Assembly: GCA_039621445.1 (NCBI GenBank)
Contig: CP154956.1
Location: 11,717,443-11,781,442, forward strand
DNA from: Euglena gracilis
Lineage: Eukaryota; Euglenida; Euglenophyceae; Euglenales
Length of the DNA stretch: 64,000 bases
Reading direction: 5' to 3'
Shown: positions 33,495-44,965 of the stretch, in pieces
How the letters are laid out: every line of letters starts with the position of its first letter
Position numbering within the stretch: position 1 is the first letter of the stretch
Notes under the pieces: generated by a model
The model's input: only the letters and a program-made list of their open reading frames with translations
Databases searched by the model: none
What the model was told of the DNA's origin: nothing
Translations under genes and position numbers: made by a program

Positions 33495-34262
33495 CAGAAC
33501 GTGGATGGGAGGAGGTGGCTGAGGTGATGGAGACAATGGAACCGAACAGCATTGTGTGGGTGGGCGTGAAAACCGTGCGGTGCCCACTGTGGTGGGTGGT
33601 TGGTCTAATGGGTTGTTTCCCATTTGTTTTCATGACCCTGGTTCTATTTTGCATCGAGAAGAACGACGTGGATGGGAGGAGGTGGCCAAGGTGACGGAGA
33701 CAATGGAACCGAACAGCACTTTGAGATTGGGCCGCCGGGCCGCTGGACCGGGCCGGGCCAACGATTGGGTGTGTTGGTTTTTGTTGTAGAAAGAGCTCGG
33801 GACTGATCAAGTGTTGCATTTGACACATACACATACACCTACACAGACACATACATTTACTGGAACATATGGATGGTCGGTTGGGTTTTGTGAATTGTGA
33901 TGGGGTTCCCGTTGGTTTGAAATGAACCCCCCGTCCGGTTCTGTGTTTCATCGAGGGGAACAACGTGGATGGGAGGAGGTGGCCAAGGTGATGGAGACAA
34001 TGGAACCGAACAGCACTTTGAGATTGGGCCGCCGGGCCGCCGGACTGGGCCGGGCCAACGATTGGGTGTGTTGTTTTTGTTGTATAATGAGCTCAGGACT
34101 GATCAAATCCCGGTGATGTTGCATTTGACACATACACATACACTTACTGCAACAAATGGATGGTCGGTTGGGTTTTGTGAATTGTGATGGGGTTTCCGTT
34201 GGTTTGAAATGGCCCCCCATCTCGGTTCTGTGTTTCATCGAGAGGAACAACGTGGATGGGAG
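33495..34262. repeat. Tandem duplication, unit about 290 bp
   Basis: GTGGATGGGAGGAGGTGGC begins at 33502, 33669 and 33966 and a shorter copy at 34251. The units include GGAGACAATGGAACCGAACA, TTGGGCCGCCGGGCCGC and a CACATACACATACAC run. The first copy is internally shortened. Confidence 0.85.
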
Positions 34263-34299
34263 GACCGTCGAGCAAGGGAGCGCATGCCCCGTACAGTCC

Positions 34300-34398
34300 G
34301 GACAAAATGATGGGAAACAAAAATGATGGGAAACCGCCCAATTTTTCCCATCGTTTTTTCGCGTCATTTTTGTTTCCCATCATCTTTGTCCGGACTGC
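34300..34398. repeat. Hairpin with 33-bp arms, CAGTCCGGAC ends
   Basis: CAGTCCGGACAAAATGATGG and AAACAAAAATGA pair with the right half with one indel. GCATGCC lies near both outer edges, so this may be a small TIR element. Confidence 0.8.
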
Positions 34399-34957
34399 AT
34401 GCCAGAGTGTTACGTTCAATTGTCCGACCCAAGCGAGGCTGCCTCTGCTGCAATCACAACAGCCTCTTGGTCCCCTCCCCTCCGCTACCGCTGCCTACCG
34501 AGCCATCCTGCCCAGGGAGTGGTGGGGTCTCGCAGAGAGAACTGAGAGTGAGGTGTTTTGACCAGCTTCAGTGGAGAAATGAGCAGTTCCGTGTTTTTCT
34601 TATGTTTGTGGGACCCTTGAATTTGTGGTCAGGATTTTTGTTGTTTGTTCCAACAGGAATCCTCTTTCATAATAAGTGCACAAGTAATGGACGAAACAGC
34701 AATTTTTTTCACCAGAAGTGTGAAACAATGTTCACATTTTTTTTATCCAGACAAAAATGCATTTTTATTCGAAGAACATCCTTGTGTTAATGACATGGTT
34801 TGGATTGCGATACAACAAGGTATGGCATTGGTGTGGTATGTCAGGTGTGGTTGCCATAACACGCTTTTTTCCTTCTCCGTCTTCTCGTCTCCCCCCCAGA
34901 AACTGCCTCTTACCCTCTGCACTCGCTATTTTGTCTGGTAACAGTTTGGGGGGCACC

Positions 34958-35300
34958 ATACCACACCACACCCCACCACGCCATACCATACCGTGCCACA
35001 CCACACAGCACCACACCACACCACACCACACCACATCACACCACACCACACCACACCACACCACATCACACCACACCACACCACACCACACCACACCACA
35101 CCATACCACACCATACCACACCACACCACACCACACCACACCACACCCCACCCCACCCCACCCCACCCCACCACACCACACCCCACCACACCACACCACA
35201 CCACACCACACCACACCACACCACACCACACCACACCACACCACACCACACCATACCACACCATACCACACCACGCCACACCACACCACATTGTGCCACA
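34958..35300. repeat. CCACACCACA satellite
   Basis: About 340 bp of ACCACACC/ATACC/CCCCA variants, open in several frames on both strands; not coding. Confidence 0.95.
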
Positions 35301-35367
35301 CCACAACAGACCCAGGTCCCTGCCCCCGGGTCTGCTGGAGCACAGACCCCCGGCATGGTGCATGCAG

Positions 35368-35466
35368 CTCACAGAGGTGGCCGCCACCCTGGACTGGGAC
35401 CGGCGGTACCGCCACCTCGGGGTACTGGAGACCTTCGCAGCCCAGCATGCTGGCTGGGCCAGGCCC
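35368..35466 (+). CDS. Exon: single-exon version of the unit core
   Basis: GGTGCATGCAG precedes it. The frame reads LTEVAATLDWDRRYRHLGVL, ETFAAQHAGWARP. TLDWDRRYRHLGVLETF combines both conserved motifs. The donor is unclear. It follows directly on the CCACACCACA satellite. Compare LTPLLKALDWDARF at 588-723. Confidence 0.65.
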
Positions 35467-35479
35467 ATGTGGCTGCACT

Positions 35480-36900
35480 CATTGGAGGGGGGGGGGGGGC
35501 TGGATTGGAAGCTAAGTCCGGTTTCGGTGGGACAACCAGCCGGAATACACATCGTTGGCGAGGAAAGGTGGGGGCTGAGAATAATTCCAGCGAACCATGA
35601 AGGACAAACATGCGAAATCAGGTAGCATGTCAGTCGGCGAAGACCCGCCATGTTCCCCAGCCAAGGAGCGAAACATCAAAGTGCAGGCACATTAAATGGC
35701 AGATGACAGAGAAAAAACGTTCATCGCGCTGTTGTTTTCTTTTCTTTGGCATTTTGTTGTGGCTCCATATAATCCTGCCACAAACAATATGAGTTGAATT
35801 GCCTTTGGCTTGGTTGCATTCTCCACTTCGGCGCATGCCAAATGAAGTTTTGTATTAAACTGTTTGCATAAGGGGTGAATGACAACACTGTCCCCCCCCC
35901 CTGGTCGGCTGGCACAGCCCACTGTCCGATCAGTTCGTGATTGAGGCCGGATTGATCCTGCTGCGCCAACCCCCGCAGTGAGCCACCCTGCCGGTCACTC
36001 CTGCCTCACTGTGCAGGGCTGGGCTGCTGTTGCTCGAACTGTGGTTCCGTTTTCCCAGTGTTGCGTTCTCCGGTTGCCTGTGGGGGGATGCTCGTCCACA
36101 GTGGCGTCATTTTCCAGGCCAGGCCTTTTGCGGTGGAGCAGTTTTCCATCGTTCATGCATTTATTAGTTGCTGAATTAGGTGGGGGGCGCTGCTGTTTTT
36201 TTTTTCCTTCCTCGGGCTGGTTGCTGAAAGCCTCCGGCTTGCTGGCTGCAGAAAGCATTAAAACATTAGCCACAAACATAGAACGCTCGGCCAAAACCAT
36301 TGGGAAATCAGGTTGTCATTAACCCCAGAAGGAGATACCGAAGGTTGCATAAGGGGAATAATCGGAGGAGTTGGGCCAGAAGGAGATTTGTTGCCAAGTG
36401 GGGGGGGGGGGATATATCGGTTGAACACACAAAAAGAGCACAGTATTGGCATAACCCACCCAGCAATAAGTCCCGGTGCCAGTGTTTATTTTTCGGTGGA
36501 AAAAGCATCATTTTTTGGGTTCCCAAGAGCGACCAAATTTTTCCCTCGGTGTTTTACACCATGTGTGAATTGGTTTAAAGCGATGTTTAGCGCAATTTCT
36601 CAAAATGCCAAAGTATCAGCAATTTCATCAATGCTTGTTCCTGACATTGGGTCTTTTTGACATAGGGGTCTTATTTTTGCAGGTTATGATCACGATGTAT
36701 CGATTAGTTTTTTATCCCACAGGCACACGCTCATGCATAAGCGCACGTGCACACGTTTGGGGTGGATGAGCATCCAGTTTCTCAAAAGTATCTTGCTCCA
36801 ACTGTGCCCACACGCCCACATTCCTTGACTTCCTATATGGTCTTGGCTCCAGCTCCGGGGGTCTTGTTTTACAGAGTCGGAGCAAAGCAGCCCTGCGGCC
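35480..36900. other. No gene seen
   Basis: Mixed composition with a few short G/C runs. No exon with a matching pattern. Confidence 0.5.
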
Positions 36901-36927
36901 CATCCGTAAGAGAAATATGTCTCACAG

Positions 36928-37287
36928 CCGGCACCCCCTCCACCCGCCGCTGTTGGCTCGACATTCCCCCCGCCAGGGGTTTTTTTCAGTCTTGGAACCC
37001 CGGGGGGGGGGGGAGGGGGGGTGGGTCCGTTCGAGCCCCCCCCCCTGGGGGGTCCCCCCAAGGGGGGATACTTTTCGGCAGCGAAGGTGCCGAAAATTTT
37101 TGAAAAGGTGCTATTTTTAGCATTTTTCGCGATTTTTGGCCATTTTCGGGGGAAAGTCGGTGGGTCCCCCGGGACCCACCCCCCGGTCTTAAAAAAAAAC
37201 CCCTGCCCCCCGCCGTCGCCACTGCCGTCCTGGCCCGCCCTCGTGTCTGTGACGGCGGTGCCCAGGGGGCTGGCAGGACAGGGCACG
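36928..37287 (+). CDS. Possible proline-rich exon interrupted by a CAGG element
   Basis: GTCTCACAG precedes 36928. The frame PAPPPPAAVGSTFPPP is cut at 36973 by the element at 36974-37205. If the element and one duplicate (37206-37213) are disregarded, the frame goes on as SPLPSWPALVSVTAVPRG to a donor-like CACG/GTTGGG at 37287. With the element read through, the frame stops in the element at a TGA near 37101. Low complexity weakens the coding case. Confidence 0.4.
36974..37205. mobile_element. CAGG-family element, copy A3, uninterrupted
   Basis: Ends CAGGGGTTTTTTTCAGTCTT and GTCTTAAAAAAAAACCCCTG. CCCCCCGC is duplicated exactly (36966-36973 and 37206-37213). Inside are C/G-run palindromes, GATACTTTTCGG, the GGCAGCGAAGGTGCC hairpin and AAATTTTTGAAAAGGTGCTA. 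At 232 bp it is the cleanest copy. It has no GT at the left or AG at the right edge. Confidence 0.85.
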
Positions 37288-37299
37288 GTTGGGTTCCCA

Positions 37300-38190
37300 G
37301 CCGGGGGATTGAAGCACAGAACGCGGTGGCACGGATTTCATCCTCATTGTTCGTGGCAAACCTCCGCTGTTTTCATTTTGTTTCTGATCTCCAAATAAGC
37401 ACCACCGTTGGCCAGAGTGCGGTTTCTCAGGTTTTTACTTTTTTTCAAACTTTATCACAGCAGCATTGCTGCTCCACCTCGCCCCCACCGGCCCTCTGCA
37501 GTCGCAGCTGATTTGTGTTGGTCTCCACTGCTCCATCCGTTTCCATTTTTTCTTTGCCCTGGCTGCCCAAGTGGGTGTCCCCGTCCAGCTACTTTTTCAG
37601 AAGTTTTTTTCCACACAAATACACACATGAGTAGTTGTTCAACCGTCAAACCACCACAAAGTCTCCCAATTTTTCACAGCAACCGTTTCCATCCATCAAG
37701 TGGGGGATGGCATTGTTGTCTTGCATTTGTTGTGTGCTGGAAAAAGGTACTGGCTGGAGGTTGTTGGTCTGGGGGAGGGGGTTGGGGGTCCGGGGGAGGT
37801 CCGACTGGCTGTGCCGGCGCTGGCGTGGCCGATTTCGGCCGAAAACGACCGAAAAACGACGTTTTTTGGGGCGTCTGTTGCCAAAGTGCTATTTTGCGCC
37901 TCCCGGGCGGTAACTGCTGCGTTTTGCGCACGCCCGCCGCGGGAAAAATTGCGCCTGTCGGGGGCTGGACCTGGCTGGTGCCCAAAAAAACAGGTGAAAA
38001 AGCCCAAATCCAGCTGGGTTGGACCTTTTTTAGCCAAAGTTTGGAGGTAAAAACCCGAAACCCCTCAAAAGGGCCATTTTTGGCCCCCTTTTGACCATTC
38101 ATTTCAAAGATTTTTTGTGCTGGATTTTTTTCCGCTCCATCCTAGCTTCTGGCTTCGCTGGCTGCGGAAATTTTATTTCCACTTGACCGG
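37300..38190. other. No gene seen
   Basis: T-rich stretches, then a moderately GC-rich part (37780-38100) with AGCTGGGTTGGACC-like sequence that recurs at about 45245-45265 (CAGCTGGGTGGGTTAGG), again beside AAAACCC and TTTTTGGC. Probably a shared old repeat. Confidence 0.4.
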
Positions 38191-38201
38191 GGGGGTCCGT
38201 A

Positions 38202-38367
38202 CCTACACCCCCCCCCCGGGAAACTGTCATGCCCGAGAACCTGTCAGGGTCCCGCCCGGGAAACTGTCAGGGTCCCTGGTACCGGCCAACCTGTCATGAT
38301 AGGAAGTTGTCAGGGTCCCCGGTACTGGCCAACCTGTCAGGTGACAGTTTCTCAGGGGGGGGGTAGG
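38202..38367. mobile_element. C-tract TIR element, tag AACTGTCA
   Basis: Left CCTACACCCCCCCCCGGGAA then ACTGTCA; right TGACAGTTTCTCAGGGGGGG then GGTAGG; TA on both sides. AACCTGTCA/AACTGTCAGGGTCCC units recur five times inside. 166 bp. Confidence 0.85.
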
Positions 38368-38399
38368 TAGCCCAACTGGAACGTGCTGGCTTGAAAAAA

Positions 38400-41300
38400 A
38401 GCTGCTGGCTGGCTGAACACCGCGGGAGTTCTGTTGAAACACCTGAGGATGTAGTGCTTCAAGATGCTCCAGGATGGCTTTTGGGTGTGTGCAATCTGCT
38501 CAGGGCAGGGAATTTCTGGTAAGCTGGACCCCACCCTACCCTAGCCCGCCAGGGGGGGTTCTGAAATACACCCACCTTATGGGGTGGCGTTTTGGAACCC
38601 TTGCAGAGACCAATCAAACTGTAGATGCTGAGATAAGCAGCCCAACAAGAGAGGCACAAAAAACAACATCCCACACCAGCCAATAAAAGTGTGGAGGTTG
38701 TGAGGTGAAAGAGCCGAAGGAGCCTCAAAGGAAGTAAGATTCCCCCCAAATACTGATATCATTGAAGACCAGGGGGGCCATTACCCGCCAACCCCCTGGT
38801 GCGGGCACCAAAGGTGCCTGGGGTTCTGCCTCCGAGGGAGTCCTAGGTGCTGGGTGGGGAGTCTTGGGGGTCCTGGGGGGGGGTAACTGGCCGTGACTAT
38901 TATTTATATAAAAAAGATGTGTGATATTGGGGGAGGGGGTAGTTGTCCAAGTCAGCCATATGAGTCCGTAAGCCATATCTATCTCAGCCTTATCCATTGT
39001 CCAAGTCAGCCATGTCCGTCCAGCCCTCATTTCCAACCCCAGGCTGACCCCCCCCCAAATATCATACATTAGAAAAAAATGTATGATAACCATGATTCCA
39101 AACGTCCAAAATTCATGAAGTTGCAATTTTGCATCCCCTCCAGCCCCCAAGAGCTGCCTTTTTTGGGGGTCTTCTCCTCTCCCACCAGAATCAGACCCGG
39201 GTGCCTCTTGGGTCAATTGTTGAGAAACCCAAGGGGGTCCTATTTTGAGGGGGTCTTCTTTTTGGATTTTTGCTGAAAGTTTCGGCCAGAAAAACCCTCT
39301 GCAGGGAAACTCAAAATTTGTTCCAGAAAAGCAGGATATTTCACAATATCACAAAAATTCCCTCAAAAATGCCATTTTTACCATGTTAAAACGGGTGAAA
39401 AGGTAAATTTGGGAATCACCCATTTTTGGATCATTTTAACAGGTTTAGGGGGAGGTCTTTTTTTGGGAATTTTGCTGAGAATCAAACAGGGGGCTAATAT
39501 AGGGGGGGAGACTGCGTTTTGGCAGTCTTATTTGGGGGGGGGGGGCTTTTTGTTGTCTTTTCCTCATCTTTTCCCTCCCCCTTCGAGCCCTTCGAGTGTC
39601 AACGGGACCCTAACCTTCGAGAAAGGCAGCCTGGCCACCATCACAGCACAGCTTCGGTTCCATCTGCTCGGCTCTCTTTGTGACCCTGTCTGACCCGACA
39701 CCCACCATCATGGCCCTGATTGTTGCTGGGTTGGGGGTGTGGCTGCCAGCAAGCCAACAGCTTTCCTGCCGTGCACATGGATTTGAGTTTTTTCAAGAAA
39801 ATTTTCCCAAGTTGATGCCATTTTGAACACAAGATTGAAGGTTTGCAATTATCAAGGATTGGGCTTGACAAAGTCCAAAATCATCACAATTCAGTCACTT
39901 TCCCCATGCACATGCTGCTTGGATCTTTTCTTAGAGCCACCTTGTCCATGAAGATTTCCAATTGGATCCAAAAAGAATTCATATTCTCCACTTTCTCGCC
40001 TGCAAAGAGAGGTTTTTCATGTGATGCTGCATTCCCCCCTTTTAAAATAGTCCAGTGTATTCAGTTGGCTATTGCAGTCTCCCCTCGGTGGGTCACAAAT
40101 GGGTGGTCACAACATTGCCCATGCCCTGCACGCCCATCCCGCCCATCATCATCGGATTTCCTATTTTTTCCTCCATCCGGAGGCCATTGGCTCCAAAACT
40201 CTCGCTGTTCTGACCCAGCGATCTGGAGTATACCGTTGCTGAAGCTTGATTTTCACCGTTCACGGTCCACTGGAGGAAGGGATGCGGCAGAAGAACTGGA
40301 GTTTTTTCTGGGGTTTTTGTTCAAATATGTATTTCTTTTTGAGGAAGTTCAGAACCCAGGATGGGTGGGCCTCTTTGCTGGCTTTCACCAAAATCCAAAT
40401 AATCCTCTAAATTTTATGCCAACCAAACCAAACAACAGCTCCCCCCCACAGATGGCGTGGTGTGAGTTTATTTCAATTATCATGTGTGAATTAGCATTCT
40501 TTTTTAAAAGAATAATCAACTCCTACAATTTGAAACTTGTTGAAACTACCTGCATTTTCGGCATTTTTGTTGCATTCGATGGATGAAAAAAAGTTCATGG
40601 ACAGAAAACTTCACAGACCCAGATAAAAAAGAAGGAACCTGTGAGGAGCATTTCTAGGGTTCAGGTGGGGATGGTTACCCAGGAGGTGTTCAGCAACCGA
40701 CTTCAAAAGTTTTTGTCGGTTGGAGACCCAGGGCTTTTTGCAGGGACATGGGTAGATGGAGGAGGACCTTTAGTTAGCCCCCCAATCGCCAACGCGCAAG
40801 AGGGGTGTTTGAGAGTGGGTGAAGTGTTTCCGGCCACTGCGACAAATGTTGTTAGAAGGTTGGTGTCCGGGGGTACCCCCAGAGGGAGGTTTTGTTCTGT
40901 TTTTTTTTTGGCACAAATTGCTGAACAAAGGATTGGCCCCAACGTTGGCCCCCTGAACCAACCACCTTTGAGATGACCTATGGCCAAGCCAGTACTCCTG
41001 ATTCTGTGCTGGCAAGCATTATTATTTTTTACAGCGCCTTAAAAATCCTGAAAATGCCTTCCAAACCTGTCTTAATTTTTTGGCCAAAATGCCTCAAAAT
41101 GCCCTGAAGCACCCCAAAAAGCCTGAAAACTTTGGACTGGCACCAACCGAGGAAAAAGTGAAATTGCAAAATCTTGGCAAAAAAGCCAGGCCAACTCGGG
41201 GAACAAAAAAAAAGGTTTTTGTCCATATTTCTGCACATATATATGTATTTTCTATAATTTTCTGCTCGGAGTTTTTGCCCGAAAAAAAAAAACAACTGGA

Positions 41301-42290
41301 AAACTGCAATTTGGGTGGTTTTGAAGTTTGGTGACCCACAGGGGGTGGGAGGGAAGGTGGGTCTTGTCTCGACCCTCAAGGGGATAACTACAGATAACTA
41401 CAGATACAATTTTGGCTTGCCAAAAATACAGATAAGGGAACATCCCTCACTGCCCCCCCCTCAGGTTTTGGCCAACAGACCTGTCCTCGCCAACTTGGCC
41501 TCCGTGACAATCAGAAAGACCCAAAAACTGACAACTTCCCAGTGGCAACTCCCCCGAGTTGAAGCAGCCCTCCAAATTAAGTAAACCCAAAATTGAAGCT
41601 TCCCTTAATACGTTGAGACATCATTCTTCTTCATCATGCCACTTTCATTATTGGTGCATAAAACATACATTTCTGTTGACCGTTTCTGTTCAAATTGCAG
41701 CAACCTGGGCAATTGGCTGAACAGCAAGTTTAAGCAACGTGTTGCTCAGGCTGGTGAAAGAGAATAAAACAAGCCAGACTCTGTGGCATTCGGATACATT
41801 CAGCAACCGTCTGCGCAGAGAAATGTCTGCTGCAGTGGTTTTGGTAGTTCCCGCAGGTCTTCTGGGTGCCCCTCGCTCAAGTCCGCCAATGGGCTAGTGC
41901 GGAGCTGGCAGGCCACCCTGTTTTCATCCCCTGAGGACGTTGGGTCGGCGTGCATCTTCCAAGTGAGAGAACGGGTGGCAAAAAAAAATTTTGGGACGGC
42001 TGGGAGGGCCACAAACGTTTGAGGCGCGATACTTTGGACTCTCAAGTTGGAATGTTTAACCATCTCTGCTCGCCTGGTGGTCCACCCCCCCCCAGTCAGG
42101 ACCTCCCCCCCCCCACCACCACAGGCACCACAGGGGTAGGGGGACAGACTTGGCAATGCTTCAAAAATTGAGTGATATGTCCTCAGCCAAAATATCAAGA
42201 ATTTTTGGTGACATATTGAAACTAATTTTGGGGGGGGAGGCCAGCAGTATTCCTTATGTGTTCAATGCGACCTTTGGAATCTATGGACTA
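38400..42290. other. No convincing gene; one 248-codon open frame
   Basis: The longest frame, 39843-40586 (+), shows no domain, no exon-like GC content and no repeat of known motifs. Short G-run pieces occur at 39515-39545 and 42290. I could not support any gene here. Confidence 0.4.
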
Positions 42291-42305
42291 CCCCCCCCCC
42301 GGCAT

Positions 42306-42412
42306 TTGCCCCCCCTCCTCCTTATATGCAAACTTGGCCCCCCTATAGTTGGCCCTAGGCCTTTTGTCCATGGCCGCAGAAATTCTCAACATGCAAACCT
42401 GGCCCCCCTAAG
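42306..42412. repeat. Dispersed repeat, partner of 54831-54925
   Basis: Both contain CTCCTTA(C/T)ATGCAAACTTG, CCCC, TAGTTGGCC/AAAGTTGGCC, CATGGCCGC, AATTCT and AACATGCAAAC in the same order. Confidence 0.75.
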
Positions 42413-42639
42413 GTAGAATGTACCTTAGTATAATGAATATTCTTCCCCCTGCTGTTCCAACTCACTCTGGTGAACAGTTTCACTTTTGAATGCCTTTGTA
42501 AAGGGGGGGGGCGCTGGGATGCGATTTTGAAGGATGTTTTGGATTGCCCGGGGGGTATTAACCCCCTCCTGGGCTCACTGTCAACCCCCGTCTGGGTTCC
42601 AATCTAGTTCCACCTGATTGCACACAGACTGGTGCAGTG

Positions 42640-42866
42640 AACCCCCCCCCAAATAATCTGGCGGGGCCCTTGCTCCTGACGGGGACCGAATAACTTGGCG
42701 GGGGAGGGGCAAAAAAAATGGTTCCAGTAACTTGGCACCCCCTTTTCAGGCAAAATTATTTTATGGTGCTTAAAAAAGGGCCCAAATAACCTGGCGGGGG
42801 GGGGGGGCAGGGCCAAAAGTTGGTTCCAATAACCTGACACCCTGCCAGGTTATTTTGGGGGGGGGG
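42640..42866. mobile_element. C-tract TIR element, tag AAATAACCTGGC
   Basis: Left AACCCCCCCCCAAATAATCT, right GCCAGGTTATTTTGGGGGGG. AATAACTTGGCGGGGG and AAATAACCTGGCGGGG recur inside in both orientations. TA follows the right end; the left flank is TG. Confidence 0.75.
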
Positions 42867-42879
42867 TAGCACAAACATA

Positions 42880-42990
42880 TGCGCACGCGCGCATGCACAC
42901 ACACACATGCACGCACGCACGCGCGCACATACGCATGCACACACGCGCATGCACAAACACATACACATACACATACACGCACGCACGCGC
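42880..42990. repeat. CACA/CGCG purine-pyrimidine microsatellite
   Basis: ACACATGCACGC and GCGCGCACATACGC alternation over about 110 bp. Confidence 0.9.
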
Positions 42991-42999
42991 GCGCGAACC

Positions 43000-43210
43000 C
43001 GTCCTCCACCCCATGGGGCCCCGGCTCCCTCCCCCCTTTTGCCCTCCCTGAGAACCGGCGGCCCACTGGCCGGGCGGTGCCGGAGTTCCCCTTTGGGGCG
43101 CCCCACCCACCCCAGCCCTCCGGCCCGCTTGAAGGGGCCTGCCTCGTGTTTGCAACGGCCGGCGCTGCGTTTGCCAGACCGTTTGTTTCCGCTGTTCTTT
43201 TTTGAGCCCA
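43000..43210. other. GC-rich island, coding status unclear
   Basis: Frames such as ENRRPTGRAVPEFPFGA are open, but no splice site or motif supports them. Confidence 0.25.
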
Positions 43211-44264
43211 ACCCCATCCCGCGAGTTTTTAGGCTCAGAGTTCGGGAGTTCCGCAATTTGAGACAAGTGTACAAGTCATATGTTCTGTTGTATGTTCGGT
43301 CTGTGTTCTGTTGTGTGTTAGCTCTGTATTCTGTTGGCTTGCTAGGGGGTGTCTGGGGGGAGGGGGACTCAACCTGATGCCTCCCATCGCTCACAGCAGC
43401 CCATGAAAGTAAAATTTCGGATATCAATTTCCCCTTGTTTCAGCACCTCAGGACCTTTTTGCACGAGCTTCTGGTCAAAAACTTCCAAAGTCTTTCCAAA
43501 GGCTCTCAGAACCTGTGTTATTCTGTATCATTTTGCACCCTTGTTTTCCCACCGCCCACATTCGGGCAGTGCGTGCATGGCATCCATTCCTCCCCTACCA
43601 AAACTTCAAGGGAGGTGGAAGGTTAGCATCCTTCTGGTATGACGCAGACGCTGCCCATCAGAAATGTGGCGTCCCTCAGAGCCCCTCTTGCTGCGGTCTC
43701 CACTGCCGAATCGTCCATTCTGCCCCCTTCTCTGGGCTCCCCTTGGCTCAGTGTTCCATTTATTCCCTCAATCTTCACGCAGTAAAAAGCTTCGTCCTGA
43801 ATGGAAATGGAAACAACTGTCCCTTTTAGTAGCCCCCCTCGGGATTTAGAACAAGTGCCTGAATGAATGCGGCTTCTTTTTTGGGGGGTCACGACCATAG
43901 ATTCATTTAACATCTGTGTGACCCCTCCCCCCCGGGGGGTTGGGCCCGAGAAAAAGTGCCCCCCAGGGGTCACTGTGTGAATATTTGGTATCGGCTCAAA
44001 GCTGTTTGACCCAGCCATCCAGTGGATGAGGTGGGTACTTGCGGATCTCCGAACGCGATGCCAGCCTCCCTGCATCATGAAGAGTGCTTGTTGCGTATGA
44101 CAATCAGGACATCAACATCATGATCGAAGTGTTGCGTAGGCAGCAAAATTTGCATTGAAATTTTTCGCAATTTTTATTTTTCAAGGTTTGAGTCGAGTTT
44201 TTTTTTGAACTGCTGATGACATGTCGGCCCCATTATTTTTATGACGAAAAAATTTATATTTTTG

Positions 44265-44448
44265 CCCCCCCCCCCCTTGTCTAAGCCCCCCCCGTTCTTA
44301 CACGTCTCAGATTTTTTTTGCAGTCATATTTTTCCCCCTTGTCCATGCACCACTCACCCTCCCCCGGTTCTTACCCAGATTTGGCAAAATAAGCATCACC
44401 ACCCTTGTTCTAACCCATCTTTTCTGGTTCTTAGACAAGGGGGGGAGG
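44265..44448. mobile_element. C-tract TIR element, tag TTGTCTAAG
   Basis: Left C run then TTGTCTAAGCCCCCCCC, right GGTTCTTAGACAAGGGGGG then AGG, with TA after it. GTTCTTAC/GTTCTAAC units recur between. No coding frame. Confidence 0.75.
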
Positions 44449-44894
44449 TAATGCTTTTAATGGCATTTTAAAGGTTTTTGACTTTTTTTTATGGGTTTTG
44501 AAGGTTCTATTTTCCAAGGGCAGTACAAGGGCCATCCAGGGATCGAACAGGTCCAAAATAAAAAAAAACCTCGAAAAACAGAGTTTGGTAGACAGAGAAT
44601 GTTCCACCGGTGCCGGATATCTCCCCCCCCCCCCTGAATTGGCTTGTTTTTGCTGAGATTTTGCGGCTTTATTTTTTTGCTTGGTCGGAGAAAATTTTTT
44701 CCAGGATGATTTTGAGGGATTTTCAGCTTTTTTAATGTTTTCTTCAGGGATTTTGATTTTGGCCAAAAAAAAATAAGGTTGTGTGATCTTGAAAAGTTTT
44801 TTTTCTGTCTGTCAAATGGTCCACCCGCCAACGTCCCCCTCCCCAAGCAGCCCTCAACGGGAGCCTCGCACCATTGCTTTTCGCCGCCTTGCAG

Positions 44895-44965
44895 GGCACC
44901 CCCTCCCTACGTCACCAGCAACCTCTTTGCCCTCGACTTTCATTCGGCAGGCCACTCAGCCCGCA
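44895..44965 (+). CDS. Possible exon
   Basis: CGCCGCCTTGCAG precedes a frame APPPYVTSNLFALDFHSAG. A donor-like GGG/GTGTGT follows near 44975. No motif links it to the units. Low confidence. Confidence 0.25.

Noticed and set aside
34757-35651. His/Pro/Thr-rich and Val/Trp/Cys-rich frames over the CCACACCACA satellite
   Set aside because: Low-complexity read-through; only the exon at 35368 at its end has a real pattern.
39843-40586. Open frame of 248 codons
   Set aside because: A/T-rich, no domain, no codon pattern, no link to neighbouring exons; length alone is not enough.
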